Shown: positions 30,377 to 39,208 of the stretch, piece after piece
Layout: each line of letters starts with the position of its first letter
How positions within the stretch are numbered: position 1 is the first letter of the stretch
NCBI RefSeq assembly: GCF_018390605.1
Contig: NZ_JAHBGD010000021.1
Location: 1-43,142 of the forward strand
DNA: 43,142 nucleotides
Source: Ancylobacter defluvii
GTDB lineage: Bacteria; Pseudomonadota; Alphaproteobacteria; Rhizobiales; Xanthobacteraceae
Direction of reading: 5' to 3'
Position numbers and translations under genes: made by a program
The notes under the pieces: model-generated
Seen by the model: only the letters and a program-made list of their open reading frames with translations
What the model was told of the DNA's origin: nothing
The model's database searches: none

Positions 30377-30717
30377 CACCGTGCCGCCTTCACCGCGGTA
30401 TGGTTGGCCTCCGCCCAGGCGACGAGGGCACCGAGCGGCACCATCAGCGAGCGGCCGAGCGTGGTCAGCTCGTAATCGACGCGCGGCGGCACGGTGGCGA
30501 ACACCGTGCGCGAGATCAGCCCGTCCGCCTCCAGCGAGCGCAGCGTCTGGGTGAGCATGCGCTGCGAGATGTCGGGAATGGCCCGGCGCAGCTCCGAGAA
30601 GCGGCGAATGCCCGGCTCCAGCTCCATCAGCACCAGCACGCTCCAGCGATCGCCGATGCGATCGAGCAGCGAGCGCGTGGGACAGGCGTCCCCCAGACCG
30701 ATCCATTCCGGCTTCAT
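30313..30717 (-). CDS. HxlR-family transcriptional regulator
   Basis: A 134-residue winged-helix regulator of the HxlR/DUF24 type. Landmarks are [20 protein letters not shown] near the start, [29 protein letters not shown] and [10 protein letters not shown]. Cys12 sits where YodB/QorR-like members carry a redox-sensing Cys. It faces away from a qorB-like gene, the same pairing as ytfH-ytfG (qorB) in E. coli, so it probably represses that gene until quinone or electrophile stress. The last 21 codons run antisense to the end of selD (30313-30376) and are Pro/Ala/Thr-rich. Confidence 0.9.
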   Translation of the reverse strand: MKPEWIGLGDACPTRSLLDRIGDRWSVLVLMELEPGIRRFSELRRAIPDISQRMLTQTLRSLEADGLISRTVFATVPPRVDYELTTLGRSLMVPLGALVAWAEANHTAVKAARCQPTTMPGAPASSRPTTAAAG

Positions 30718-30748
30718 CGTCCGCTCCTTCTGACCGCCGCAGCGGCGG

Positions 30749-30838
30749 CTTGGTTACGCGGCGCATACCGAGGCACGCCAAGATGCCTTCTTGCGCCTTA
30801 GACACATATTGGCATGTTAGTCTCATTCCGTAACCAAG
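30749..30838. promoter_or_regulatory. Inverted operator-like half-sites between hxlR and qorB
   Basis: CTTGGTTACG (30749-30758) and its exact complement CGTAACCAAG (30829-30838) bracket the divergent promoter region, with centres 80 bp apart. Perfect 10-nt complementarity in a 158-nt intergenic region suggests paired binding sites for the HxlR regulator; this is inference. Confidence 0.5.
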
Positions 30839-30875
30839 GACAGCCCCTCCGGCGTCCACGCAGGGACTTCGCATC

Positions 30876-31730
30876 ATGATCGTCATCACCGCCGCCAGCG
30901 GCAAACTCGGCACCACGCTCGCCGACGCCTTCAAGGCCAAGGGTCTCGCCGGGCAGGTCCGCCTCGCCGTGCGCTCGCCGGACAAGCTCGCCGCCCGCAA
31001 GGCCGAGGGTTTCGAGGTGGTCGCCGCCGATTACGATGATCCGGCGAGCCTGAGGGACGCCTTCGCCGGCGCCGAGATCGCGGTGATCATCTCCGGGGCG
31101 GGCACCAACGACATCCGCACCGCGCAGCACCACAACGCCATCGAGGCGGCCAAGGCGGCCGGGGTGACGCGCATCGTCTATACCAGCGCCACCAACCCGG
31201 TGAGCACCAGCCGCTTCGACTGGGCACAGGCGCATGAGGCGACCGAGGCGGAGCTGAAGGCCTCCGGCATCGCCTACACGATCCTGCGCGACAACAGCTA
31301 TTTCGCCAATAACGACCCGCTGTTCGCCAACGCCAAGGCGAGCGGCGTGCTGCCCTTCACCGGCATCGACGCCAAGGTCGCCTATGTCTCGCATGAGGAC
31401 GTGGCGGATTCGATCGTCGGGGCGGTGACCGGCTCCGGCCATGCGAACAAGATCTATGAAATCGCCGGCGGCGAGGCCTGGAGCGCGGTCGAACTCGCCG
31501 CCCTGCTCTCCGAGCTGACGGGCAAGGAGATCAAGGCGCTCGATGTGCCGGTCGCCGCCTTCGAGGAGCAGTTCCGTTCCATGGGCCTGCCGGAATGGGT
31601 GGCGACCGGGGTGGGCAGCTTCTATGCCGCGCTAGGAGCCGGCGAATATGCCGCCACTTCCGGCGATGTCGAGCGTCTCGCCGGCCGGCCCTCGACCAGT
31701 GCCCGCGCCTATCTCAAGGCGTTCGCCTGA
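30876..31730 (+). CDS. NAD(P)H:quinone oxidoreductase, QorB-like (NmrA-type SDR)
   Basis: A 284-residue atypical short-chain dehydrogenase. The dinucleotide-binding loop TAASGKLG is at the N-terminus, followed by VRLAVRSPDKLAARKAEGFEVV and YDDPASLRDAFAG. VTRIVYTSATNP and LRDNSYFANNDPLFANAK match the QorB/YtfG family that reduces quinones by two electrons to avoid radical formation. It is divergent from an HxlR regulator, as in E. coli ytfG/ytfH. I leave the symbol empty because paralogous NmrA proteins share these motifs. Co-transcription with the cupin gene 155 nt downstream is possible. Confidence 0.85.
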   Translation: MIVITAASGKLGTTLADAFKAKGLAGQVRLAVRSPDKLAARKAEGFEVVAADYDDPASLRDAFAGAEIAVIISGAGTNDIRTAQHHNAIEAAKAAGVTRIVYTSATNPVSTSRFDWAQAHEATEAELKASGIAYTILRDNSYFANNDPLFANAKASGVLPFTGIDAKVAYVSHEDVADSIVGAVTGSGHANKIYEIAGGEAWSAVELAALLSELTGKEIKALDVPVAAFEEQFRSMGLPEWVATGVGSFYAALGAGEYAATSGDVERLAGRPSTSARAYLKAFA

Positions 31731-31778
31731 GGGGTTGGACTCCCACGCAATTTGCGCCCTTTCCCGATTCGAGTGCCT

Positions 31779-31801
31779 CCCTCTCCCCGTCGGGGAGAGG
31801 G
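31779..31801. repeat. Palindromic repeat, second copy
   Basis: CCCTCTCCCCG, centre T, CGGGGAGAGGG: 11-bp perfect arms identical to the copy at 29194-29216, where the centre base is C. It lies in the gap between the qorB-like gene and the cupin gene. It is a REP-like dispersed intergenic element and could act as a transcript-stabilising stem. Confidence 0.75.
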
Positions 31802-31885
31802 GTGGAAAGGGAAACCTCACGCCCGATCCCCCTTGCCGACAGGCCCGGTTCGGGCTCGACTGCGGTGCCCCAACCGGAGCCCGCC

Positions 31886-32380
31886 ATGAGCTTCGCCTTC
31901 CTTCACGCCTCCGCCGACACGACGCCGATCGAGATCCCCGCGATCGGCCTCACTTTGCGCGTGCCGCTGCCGCCCGCCATGAGCGGCGGCACCGTCACCG
32001 CCATCGAGACCATCAACGCGCCGGGCTACGGCCCGCCGCTGCACCGGCATCGCGAGACCGAGATATTCCGCGTGCTGGAAGGCCGCTATCTCTACGAATG
32101 CGACGGTCGCCGCTTCGAGGCGGTGCCCGGCGACGTGGTGACCATCCCCGGCGGCAGCGCCCATGGCTTCGTCAATATCGGCGACAGCCCGGCGCGGCAG
32201 TTCATCCTGATCCTGCCCGGCCTCGACGCGGTGGCCTTCTTCACCGGCCTTGCCGCGGTGATGCGCGAGGGCGTGCCGGACCGGGCGCGGCTCGCCGCCT
32301 TCGGCGAAAAATGGGGCGTCGAGTTCCTCGGCCCGCCGCTCGTTCCGGATCGGCCCAGCCCTGATCGGCTCAGCCCCTGA
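31886..32380 (+). CDS. Cupin-domain protein
   Basis: A 164-residue single-cupin protein. The first cupin motif is in GPPLHRHRETEIFRVLEGRY (His, His, Glu metal ligands) and the second in PGDVVTIPGGSAHGFVN. Such small cupins include dioxygenases, isomerases and binding proteins; no specific reaction can be assigned. The ATG at 31886 is preceded by CCGGAGCCCGCC; the frame is open earlier but overlaps the qorB-like gene. Its C-terminus has a short repeat (PDRPSPDRLSP). Its last 11 nt overlap the convergent LysR gene. Confidence 0.8.
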   Translation: MSFAFLHASADTTPIEIPAIGLTLRVPLPPAMSGGTVTAIETINAPGYGPPLHRHRETEIFRVLEGRYLYECDGRRFEAVPGDVVTIPGGSAHGFVNIGDSPARQFILILPGLDAVAFFTGLAAVMREGVPDRARLAAFGEKWGVEFLGPPLVPDRPSPDRLSP

Positions 32381-33269
32381 TCCGCTCGGCGAGGAAATCG
32401 ACGAAAGCGCGGATGCGGGCGTCGAGATGGGCGTGCCCGACATAGACCGCGCTCATCTGCTCGATATCGCCGGCATTGTAGTCCTCCAGCACCGGCACCA
32501 GCGTCCCCGCCTCGATGTCGGCACGGATGTGGAAGGCGCCGATGCGGGCGAGACCCAGCCCCTCCAGCGCCAGCCGGCGCAGCGTGGTCCCGCTATTTCC
32601 CTCGAAATTGCCGCCGACCGGACGGGTGAACGCGGCCCCGGTCACCGGATCGCGGAACGGCCAGTCATCGAGGCTGCGACGGAAATTGAAGCGCAAGCAG
32701 TTGTGGCGGTCGAGATCGTCCGGCGTCGCCGGCACGCCGTGACGATCGAGATAGGCCGGGGCGGCGACGATCATCCGCCGGCTTTCCGACAGCCGCCGCG
32801 CCTTGAGCGACGAATCGCGCAGCGGCCCGATGCGGATGGCGAGATCGGTGCGCTCGCCCAACAGGTCGATCACGCTGTCGGTCAGCGACAGGTCGAGCGA
32901 GACCCGCGGATGGCGTGCCAGGAACTGCGGCACCAGCGGCACCAGATAGTGCTCGCCGAACGCCACCGAGGCGGAAACGCGCAGCCGCCCGCGCGGCTCG
33001 GCGGCGGCCCCGCCCGCCACCTGCCGCTCGGCTTCCTCGATCTCGGCGAGGATGGCGCGGGCGCGCGCCACATAGGCCTCGCCCTCGGCGGTGAGCACCA
33101 GCGCCCGGGTGGAGCGCAGCAGCAGCCGCACCCCCAGCCGCGCCTCGATGCGGGCGGCGATCTTGCTGACCGCCGAGGGCGACAGCCGCAGCGCCCGGCC
33201 GGCGGCGGAGAAGCTGCCGCGATCGGCCACCTCCACCAGCACCTGCATCTCGCCGGCGCGATTATCCAT
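32370..33269 (-). CDS. LysR-family transcriptional regulator
   Basis: A 299-residue LysR regulator. The HTH covers about residues 5-60 (MQVLVEVADRGSFSAAGRAL, SAVSKIAARIEARLGVRLL, TRALVLTAEGEAY). The effector domain contains RLRVSASVAFGEHYLVPLV, ERTDLAIRIGPLRDSSLKAR and LALEGLGLARIGAFHI. The ATG at 33269 has GGGAG 7 nt upstream; an ATG at 33299 in frame lies within the operator-like palindromes and is less likely. It is divergent from an MFS exporter, with two palindromes between them, so it probably controls that gene and itself. Confidence 0.9.
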   Translation of the reverse strand: MDNRAGEMQVLVEVADRGSFSAAGRALRLSPSAVSKIAARIEARLGVRLLLRSTRALVLTAEGEAYVARARAILAEIEEAERQVAGGAAAEPRGRLRVSASVAFGEHYLVPLVPQFLARHPRVSLDLSLTDSVIDLLGERTDLAIRIGPLRDSSLKARRLSESRRMIVAAPAYLDRHGVPATPDDLDRHNCLRFNFRRSLDDWPFRDPVTGAAFTRPVGGNFEGNSGTTLRRLALEGLGLARIGAFHIRADIEAGTLVPVLEDYNAGDIEQMSAVYVGHAHLDARIRAFVDFLAERIRG

Positions 33270-33285
33270 GGCTCGCTCCCACTGA

Positions 33286-33317
33286 TGAAACAGTTTCACA
33301 GATGATGATCATCATCT
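33286..33317. promoter_or_regulatory. Two adjacent palindromes, candidate LysR operators
   Basis: TGAAACAGTTTCA (33286-33298) has 6-bp arms and fits the T-N11-A LysR box. One base further, AGATGATGATCATCATCT (33300-33317) is a perfect 18-nt palindrome. Both are AT-richer than their surroundings and lie in the divergent region between lysR (33269) and the MFS gene (33411). Confidence 0.6.
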
Positions 33318-33410
33318 TGGAATAAACAACAGGGAATAGGGATCCCATAGTTCCGGCAACGTCACCACCCCTTTGCGCGCCGCTTCGACGGATGCGCCCG
33401 GAGCCGCACC

Positions 33411-34598
33411 ATGCCCATTGCCCTCTTTGCCCTCACCGTGGCGGCCTATGCCATCGGCACCACGGAATTCGTCATCGTCGGCCTGCTGCCGACCGTCGCC
33501 GCCGACCTGAACATCGACCTGCCGCTCGCCGGCCTCATCGTCAGCGTCTACGCGCTCGGCGTCACCTTTGGCGCGCCGGTGCTGACCGCGCTGACCGGCC
33601 GCGCGCCGCGCAAGCCGCTGCTGCTCGGCCTGATGGCGCTGTTCATCGCCGGCAATGCCGGGGCGGCGCTGAGCCCGGACTATGCCAGCCTGCTGGTCGC
33701 GCGGGTGATCTCGGCCTTTGCCCATGGCGTGTTCTTCTCGGTCGGTGCCACCATCGCCGCCGACCTCGTCGCCCCCAACCGCCGCGCCTCGGCCATCGCC
33801 ATGATGTTCATGGGGTTGACGGTGGCCATCGTCACCGGCGTGCCGCTCGGCACCTTCATCGGGCAGCATTTCGGCTGGCGCGCCACCTTCGCCGGCGTCG
33901 CGGTGCTCGGGGCGGTGGCCTTGCTCGCCATCGCCGTCCTGCTGCCCTCCCGGCTGTCACGGCCGGAACCGGCGCGCCTGTCCGACCAGCTCAAGGTCCT
34001 GTCGAGCGGCCGCCTGCTCATCGTCTTCGCCATGACCGCGCTCGGCTATGGCGGCACCTTCGTCGCCTTCACCTATCTGGCGGCGATCCTCGAGAGCGTC
34101 ACCGGCTTTTCGGCTGGTTCGGTCAGCCTGATCCTGGTGCTGTACGGCGCCGCCATCGCCGCCGGCAACCTGATCGGCGGGCGCATCGCCGACCGCGATC
34201 CGGTGAAGGCGCTGACCGGGCTGTTCGCGGCGCAGGCGCTGGTGCTGGCGCTGTTCGGCCTCACCATGTCGGCGCCGGTCCTGGCGCTGGCGACCCTGGT
34301 GGCGCTGGGCTTCCTGTCCTTCGCCAACGTGCCGGGCCTGCAGATCTATGTCGTCGAACTCGCCCGCCTGCACCGGCCCGGCGCGGTCGACGTCGCCTCG
34401 GCGCTGAACATCGCCGCCTTCAACCTCGGCATCGCCATCGGCGCCTGGATCGGCGGACGCGTGGTCGCCTCGCCCTTCGGCCTGGAGGCGACGCCCTTCG
34501 TCGGTGCCGTGCTGGTGGCAATCGCCCTCGGCCTTACCATATGGAGTGGTGTGCTCGATCGGCGCGCCGCCGCTCCGGTCGCTGCGCAGGCGGCGTGA
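33411..34598 (+). CDS. MFS transporter, AraJ/YdhP-like efflux
   Basis: A 395-residue major facilitator protein with about twelve hydrophobic segments. The start ALFALTVAAYAIGTTEFVIV with GLLPTVAADL is typical of the drug:H+ antiporter-1 sugar-efflux/arabinose-efflux group (AraJ, YdhP, SotB). The loop GRAPRKPLLL is the motif-A equivalent. Substrate unknown; these are usually exporters of sugars, acids or drugs. GGAGCC lies 6 nt before the ATG. It is divergent from a LysR regulator and followed 154 nt later by a TetR gene on the same strand. Confidence 0.9.
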   Translation: MPIALFALTVAAYAIGTTEFVIVGLLPTVAADLNIDLPLAGLIVSVYALGVTFGAPVLTALTGRAPRKPLLLGLMALFIAGNAGAALSPDYASLLVARVISAFAHGVFFSVGATIAADLVAPNRRASAIAMMFMGLTVAIVTGVPLGTFIGQHFGWRATFAGVAVLGAVALLAIAVLLPSRLSRPEPARLSDQLKVLSSGRLLIVFAMTALGYGGTFVAFTYLAAILESVTGFSAGSVSLILVLYGAAIAAGNLIGGRIADRDPVKALTGLFAAQALVLALFGLTMSAPVLALATLVALGFLSFANVPGLQIYVVELARLHRPGAVDVASALNIAAFNLGIAIGAWIGGRVVASPFGLEATPFVGAVLVAIALGLTIWSGVLDRRAAAPVAAQAA

Positions 34599-34752
34599 CC
34601 CGACCGGGCTGAAACGCCTCGATCGGGCCATGCTCTGACCGGATCAACCGGCTCCGCAGTTTCTCTGATTTGCATCATGAATAAAAAATGGTGTTTACAA
34701 GAGAAAGGGGAGAGCCGGTGGGGTCGGTGGCCCCGACGGAGGTGAACAGAAA

Positions 34753-35370
34753 TTGCGCGTTACCCGGGAAAAGGTCGCCGAACATCGGCGCACGATCCTC
34801 GAAACCGCCTCGCGGCTGTTTCGAGAGCGCGGCTTCGGCGATGTCGGGGTTGCCGAGATCATGCAGGCGAGCGGGCTGACCCACGGCGCCTTCTACGGCC
34901 ATTTCCGCTCCAAGGCGCACCTGGCCGAGGAAGCCTGCCGCGATGCCTTCGTGAAGAGCCGCGCCAAGTGGAACGAAGTTCCCACCCTGTGGTCGATCAT
35001 CGAACGCTATGTCTCGATCCGCCATCGTGACGAACCCTCCAAGGGTTGCCCGATGTCGGCCTTCGGCGCCGAGATCGCCCGGCAGCCGGAACATGTGCAG
35101 ACCCAATATGCCGACGGGCTGCGCCATCAGCTGGGGTGCATCGCCGAACTGCTGCCCCCCGGCGGCACGGCGGAGGAACGCCATGCCGATTCGATCACGC
35201 TGATGGCTTCCATGGTCGGGGCGATCACCCTGGCGCGCGGCCTGTCCTCGACCGACCCGGCGCTTTCCGAGGAAATCCTCGCCTCGGTGCGGGATTCGCT
35301 GCGTCGGCACGTCATCGAGGAACACGGGGCGGGAGCGTCCTGCCGTCGAACGGAAGAGGCCGCCGAATAG
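34753..35370 (+). CDS. TetR-family transcriptional regulator
   Basis: A 205-residue TetR regulator starting at TTG, chosen because GAGGTG lies 8 nt upstream. The HTH spans about residues 10-60 (HRRTILETASRLFRERGFGD, VAEIMQASGLTHGAFYGHF, SKAHLAEEA). The ligand domain includes KGCPMSAFGAEIARQP, resembling regulators of the AcrR/NemR-like group with a conserved GCP motif. It may control the upstream MFS gene. The stop codon sits at the loop edge of a 9-bp hairpin. Confidence 0.88.
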   Translation: MRVTREKVAEHRRTILETASRLFRERGFGDVGVAEIMQASGLTHGAFYGHFRSKAHLAEEACRDAFVKSRAKWNEVPTLWSIIERYVSIRHRDEPSKGCPMSAFGAEIARQPEHVQTQYADGLRHQLGCIAELLPPGGTAEERHADSITLMASMVGAITLARGLSSTDPALSEEILASVRDSLRRHVIEEHGAGASCRRTEEAAE

Positions 35371-35378
35371 GCGGCCTC
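35356..35378. terminator. Hairpin at the tetR/dctM convergent junction
   Basis: GAGGCCGCC (35356-35364), loop GAATA, GGCGGCCTC (35370-35378): a perfect 9-bp stem that includes the tetR stop codon. There is no T run on either side, so it is at best a Rho-assisted or processing stem. A second small palindrome (CACCGC-CT-GCGGTG, 35398-35411) lies before the dctM stop. Confidence 0.45.
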
Positions 35379-35418
35379 CGAGCACCGATTCCGTCAGCAC
35401 CGCCTGCGGTGTATCCCG

Positions 35419-36702
35419 TCAGCGGAACATGGCCGGCAGCCAGAGCGACAGCGCCGGCACATAGGTGACCAGCATCAGCACCGCCACGCTCGCCCCGAAG
35501 AACGGCCAGATGGTGCGCATCGCCTCGCGTATCGAAATGCCGCCGACCGCGCAGCCGACGAACAGCACCGTTCCGACCGGCGGCGTGTTCAGCCCGATGC
35601 CGGCATTCAGGATCATGACCACCCCGAAATGCACCGGATCGATGCCGAAGGCCTTCACCACCGGCAGCAGCACCGGCGTGCAGATGATGATCATCGGCGC
35701 CATGTCCATGAAGGTACCGAGGAACAGCAGCACTACATTGATCAGCAGCAGCACCATGATCGGGTCTTCGGAGATCGATCGGATCAGCGTGATCGTCGAT
35801 TGCTGCACCTGCAGATAGGCCATCAGCCAGCCGAACGAGGAGGCCGCGCCGATCACCAGCAGCACCATGGCAGTAGTGCGCACCGCCCCGAGCGTCGCCT
35901 CGACGAAGCCGGCCCAATCCAACTCACGATAGACCAGCACCGCCACCGCGAGCGCATAGAGCACGGCGATGCACGAACTCTCCGTCGCGGTGAACACGCC
36001 CGAACGCACGCCGCCGAAGATGATGCCGATCAGCAGCAAGCCGGGCACCGAGGACAGGAAGAAGAAGCCGAGCCGAGCAAAACCGGGAAACGGCTCGGAG
36101 GGATAGCCGCGCTTCACCGCCACCCACCAGGCGGTGACCATCAGCGCCACCGCCAGCAGCAGGCCCGGCACCACGCCGGCGGTGAACAGGTCCGCCACCG
36201 AGACATTGCCGCCCGCCGCGATGGAATACAGGATCATGTTGTGCGAGGGCGGGATCATCAGCGCGATGATCGCCGCGTTCACCGTGACATTGACGGCGTA
36301 GTCGCGATCATAGCCGCGCTTGGCCATTTGCGGGATCATCAGCCCGCCGACCGCCGACGCATCCGCCACCGCCGAGCCGGAAATGCCGCCGAACAGCGTC
36401 GAAGCCACGATGTTCACCTGCCCCAGCCCGCCGCGCAGATGGCCGACCAGGCCGGCGGCAAAGCGGATGAGCCGCACGGCAATGCCACCGCGCACCATCA
36501 GGTCGCCGGCGAAGATGAAGAACGGGATCGCCATCATCGCGAAGACATTGATGCCGGAATTCAGCTGCTGGAACACCACGATGGGCGGCAGCCCAATATA
36601 GAGCACCGTGGCCAGCGACGCGATGCCGAGGCAGAAGGCGATGGGGGTGCCGATCGCCATCAGCGCGACGAAGCTGCCGAACAGGACGAAATGCGCCATC
36701 AC
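35419..36702 (-). CDS. dctM: TRAP transporter large permease DctM
   Basis: A 427-residue, multi-helix inner-membrane protein of the DctM/SiaM type. It carries out sodium- or proton-driven import with DctQ and the periplasmic DctP. Landmarks are LMAIGTPIAFCLGIASL, GISGSAVADASAVGGLMIPQM, ALMIPPSHNMILYSIAAGG and GIGLNTPPVGTVLFVGCAVG near the C-terminus. The ATG overlaps the dctQ stop. Gene order dctP-dctQ-dctM on the minus strand next to kdu and udh genes suggests a uronate or uronate-derived acid as substrate. Confidence 0.95.
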   Translation of the reverse strand: MMAHFVLFGSFVALMAIGTPIAFCLGIASLATVLYIGLPPIVVFQQLNSGINVFAMMAIPFFIFAGDLMVRGGIAVRLIRFAAGLVGHLRGGLGQVNIVASTLFGGISGSAVADASAVGGLMIPQMAKRGYDRDYAVNVTVNAAIIALMIPPSHNMILYSIAAGGNVSVADLFTAGVVPGLLLAVALMVTAWWVAVKRGYPSEPFPGFARLGFFFLSSVPGLLLIGIIFGGVRSGVFTATESSCIAVLYALAVAVLVYRELDWAGFVEATLGAVRTTAMVLLVIGAASSFGWLMAYLQVQQSTITLIRSISEDPIMVLLLINVVLLFLGTFMDMAPMIIICTPVLLPVVKAFGIDPVHFGVVMILNAGIGLNTPPVGTVLFVGCAVGGISIREAMRTIWPFFGASVAVLMLVTYVPALSLWLPAMFR

Positions 36703-37319
36703 ACCACCTCCGGGGTCGCGGTATCGGCGACGATCTCGACGCCAAGAAGCGTATCGACGAGGCGCTCAGCGGCGAACAGCGCGATGAGGATTCCGCCCAG
36801 CACCAGCGGGAAGAAGTCCACCCCGCCCGGCCAGCCCAGCACCGGGATGGTCGCCGTCCAGGTGCCGATGGCGAGCTTGGCGCCGTACCAGGCCATGGCG
36901 ACGCCGAAGCCGGCCACCAGAGTGAGGCTCACCAGATCCATCGCCTTCTGCGCCCAGGGCGGCGAGACATGGTGGACCAGGTCGAGCCCGAGATGCACGC
37001 TGTCGCGCACCCCGACGGCGGCGCCGAGCAGGATGAACCAGCTCATGAACTGCAGCGACAGCGGCTCCGCCCAATTGGGCGTGTCGTTCAGCATGTAGCG
37101 GCCGAACACCTGCCAGCCGACCACGGCGGTCATGATCACCAGCAGGGTACCGGCGATCCACAGCGACACCCGGGACAGCAGCCCCAGTATCCGGCGGGCG
37201 ATGAGAAGAGACGGCATGGTGCCTCCGGTCTCCGGTCCGCCGGTCGGCGCTCCGGTCCGCTCCGCGCCATTGGCGGGAGCGGACCAACCGGCCTCGACCG
37301 GAGTGAGCGGCGCGTTCAT
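36699..37319 (-). CDS. dctQ: TRAP transporter small permease DctQ
   Basis: Four-helix small subunit of the TRAP permease, 206 residues from the ATG that overlaps the dctP stop (ATGA). [30 protein letters not shown] and [21 protein letters not shown] are typical. An internal ATG at 37217 (MPSLLIARR) has GGAGG 4 nt upstream and would remove a Pro/Gly-rich 34-residue leader, so it may be the true start; I keep the coupled start with that caveat. Confidence 0.88.
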   Translation of the reverse strand: MNAPLTPVEAGWSAPANGAERTGAPTGGPETGGTMPSLLIARRILGLLSRVSLWIAGTLLVIMTAVVGWQVFGRYMLNDTPNWAEPLSLQFMSWFILLGAAVGVRDSVHLGLDLVHHVSPPWAQKAMDLVSLTLVAGFGVAMAWYGAKLAIGTWTATIPVLGWPGGVDFFPLVLGGILIALFAAERLVDTLLGVEIVADTATPEVV

Positions 37320-38308
37320 TGGACGGCCTGGATGCGGGTGACCAGATCCTTCATCTTCGGATCGGTGACGAAGCTGTCATAGACCGGCTTCATCGCGTCG
37401 ATGAAGGGCGTCTTGTCGACGGTGAGAACCTTCACCCCGGCGTTGCGGACCTTCTCCTCCGACGCCTTCTCGCGCGCCAGCCACAATTCGCGCATCTTGC
37501 CGACCGACTCCTTGGCGGCCTGGCGGAGCAGCTTCTGGTCGTCGGGCGAGAGCTTGTCCCAGCTCACCTTGGAGATCACCAGCGCCTCGGGGGCCAGCGA
37601 GTGCTCGGTGAGCGTGTAATTCTTCGCCACCTCGAAATGCCGCGAGGATTCATAGGACGGCCAGTTGTTCTCGGCGCCATCCACCACGCCAGTCTCCAGC
37701 GAGGAATAGACCTCGCCGAACGGCATCGGCGTCGCATTGGCGCCGAACGCCTTCATCATCGCGATCCACAGGTCCGACTGCTGGACGCGGATCTTCATGC
37801 CCTTGAGGTCGGCCACCGACTTGATCGGCTTCTTGGTGGTGTAGAAGCTGCGGGCACCGGAATCGTAGAAGGCGAGGCCGACCAGGCCGTGCGGCTCGAA
37901 GGCGGCCAGGATCTCGTCGCCGATCGGCCCATCCACCACCTTGTGCATGTGGTCGACGGAGCGGAACAGGAACGGCAGGCCGAGCACCTGCGTCTGCGGC
38001 ACCAGATTGTTGAACGGTGCGGTGTTCACCCGGTTCATGTCGATGACGCCGAAGCGGGTCTGCTCGATGGTGTCCTTCTCGCTGCCGAGCGCAGCATTGT
38101 TGAACACCTGGATGTCGAGCCGGCCGTTGCTGCGCTGCTTGACCAATTCACCCATATATTTCACCGCCTCGACGGTGGGGTAACCGTCGGGATGGATGTC
38201 GGCGGAGCGCAGCACCGTCTGGGCACTGGCGCCAAGCGGCGTCAGCGTGACGGGGGCGAGCGCAAGGGCGCCGGCGACGCAGAACATGCGTGCGAAGTTC
38301 ATTGGCAT
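37316..38308 (-). CDS. dctP: TRAP transporter solute-binding protein DctP
   Basis: Periplasmic binding protein of 330 residues with a signal peptide ending at LGASAQ. DctP-family features include [57 protein letters not shown] (ligand carboxylate-binding Arg region) and [27 protein letters not shown]. By its neighbours (KduI, KduD, Udh, SMP-30) it probably binds a hexuronate or a related sugar acid; the sequence alone does not show which. It follows the FAH-type hydratase by 71 nt on the same strand. Confidence 0.94.
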   Translation of the reverse strand: MPMNFARMFCVAGALALAPVTLTPLGASAQTVLRSADIHPDGYPTVEAVKYMGELVKQRSNGRLDIQVFNNAALGSEKDTIEQTRFGVIDMNRVNTAPFNNLVPQTQVLGLPFLFRSVDHMHKVVDGPIGDEILAAFEPHGLVGLAFYDSGARSFYTTKKPIKSVADLKGMKIRVQQSDLWIAMMKAFGANATPMPFGEVYSSLETGVVDGAENNWPSYESSRHFEVAKNYTLTEHSLAPEALVISKVSWDKLSPDDQKLLRQAAKESVGKMRELWLAREKASEEKVRNAGVKVLTVDKTPFIDAMKPVYDSFVTDPKMKDLVTRIQAVQ

Positions 38309-38360
38309 TGTCCTCTCCTAGGATCACATGCGGCATTTTCTGCCATCATTGGTGTTGTCG

Positions 38361-38390
38361 CCGCCGCGCGGCGTAACCGTCACGCGGCGG
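38361..38390 (-). promoter_or_regulatory. Intercistronic hairpin between hydratase and dctP
   Basis: CCGCCGCG (38361-38368) pairs with CGCGGCGG (38383-38390) around a 14-nt loop that contains the hydratase stop codon. There is no T run, so it resembles an RNA-processing or stabilising stem that could set different expression for the enzyme and the abundant binding protein. The role is inferred. Confidence 0.4.
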
Positions 38391-39174
38391 CGGATCGCTC
38401 CGCCGGACGCGTCTTGACGCGGATGCCGAAGCCGCCGACACCGGGGAACTCGATGCGGGCCTCGTCGCCGACGCGGACGTCGTGCACGCCGGTGGTCATG
38501 CCGGTAAGCACGATGTCGCCGGCCTTCAGCCGCCGGCCGCGGCCGGCAAGCTGGGCGATAAGGAAGGCGACGGATTCATAGGGGCCTCCGGCCACGCGCG
38601 CCGCGCTGCCCTCCCCCACCAGTTCGCCGCCGATCAAAGTGCGGGAGATCAGTCGCTCCCAGTCACCGGCGGCTTGCGGCGGGATCGCCGGGCCGATGAT
38701 GGCCCCGGCATTGTTGCCATGATCGGAAACCACGGCACCGGGGCCAAGATCGTTGATGCTGGCGAGCGGGCTCGAGGCAATTTCCGAGCCGGCATGCAGC
38801 GTCGCAAAGCCGGGAATGTCCATCGCCGTCACCGGCCCTTCCGGCGCGTCGACCGTGAGCCGCACCACGAATTCCGCCTCGATCGCGGCGAACCCGTCCT
38901 GATAGACGAACACCTCGACACTGCCGCCGTCCTCGACCTCTTGCACCGCATCGGCAAAAACCGGCCCGACAAGGCGCGGCGCGTCATAGCGGTCCCGGAA
39001 CGCCGGGGGGATGCCCGCCACCTTCCAGCCGGCAAGGCGGCGCGTGGTCAGCCGCAAGGTCTCCTCCTGCACCGCGTAGGCCGCGGACAAGCTGTCCGGC
39101 AGCACACCCGGAAACGCAGCCAAGGCGCGTGCCTCGCGCCGCGCCGCGACAAATTCCTCTGCCGTGCTGGGCAT
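38380..39174 (-). CDS. FAH-superfamily hydratase (2-keto-4-pentenoate hydratase-like)
   Basis: A 264-residue member of the fumarylacetoacetate hydrolase superfamily, MhpD/hydratase branch. SAAYAVQEETLRLTTRRLAG, WKVAG, AAIEAEFVVRL (metal-binding Glu pair) and SDHGNNAGAIIGP support this, as does the C-terminal VLTGMTTGVHDVRVGDEARI. The ATG at 39174 has GGGGAGA 6-7 nt upstream; the open frame upstream is antisense to gntR. In this context it may act on a keto-deoxy sugar acid rather than an aromatic breakdown product; the substrate is unknown. It heads the minus-strand operon with dctPQM. Confidence 0.85.
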   Translation of the reverse strand: MPSTAEEFVAARREARALAAFPGVLPDSLSAAYAVQEETLRLTTRRLAGWKVAGIPPAFRDRYDAPRLVGPVFADAVQEVEDGGSVEVFVYQDGFAAIEAEFVVRLTVDAPEGPVTAMDIPGFATLHAGSEIASSPLASINDLGPGAVVSDHGNNAGAIIGPAIPPQAAGDWERLISRTLIGGELVGEGSAARVAGGPYESVAFLIAQLAGRGRRLKAGDIVLTGMTTGVHDVRVGDEARIEFPGVGGFGIRVKTRPAERSAAA

Positions 39175-39208
39175 TTGAGTCTCCCCGAAATGCTTTCTTC
39201 GTTTTTGG

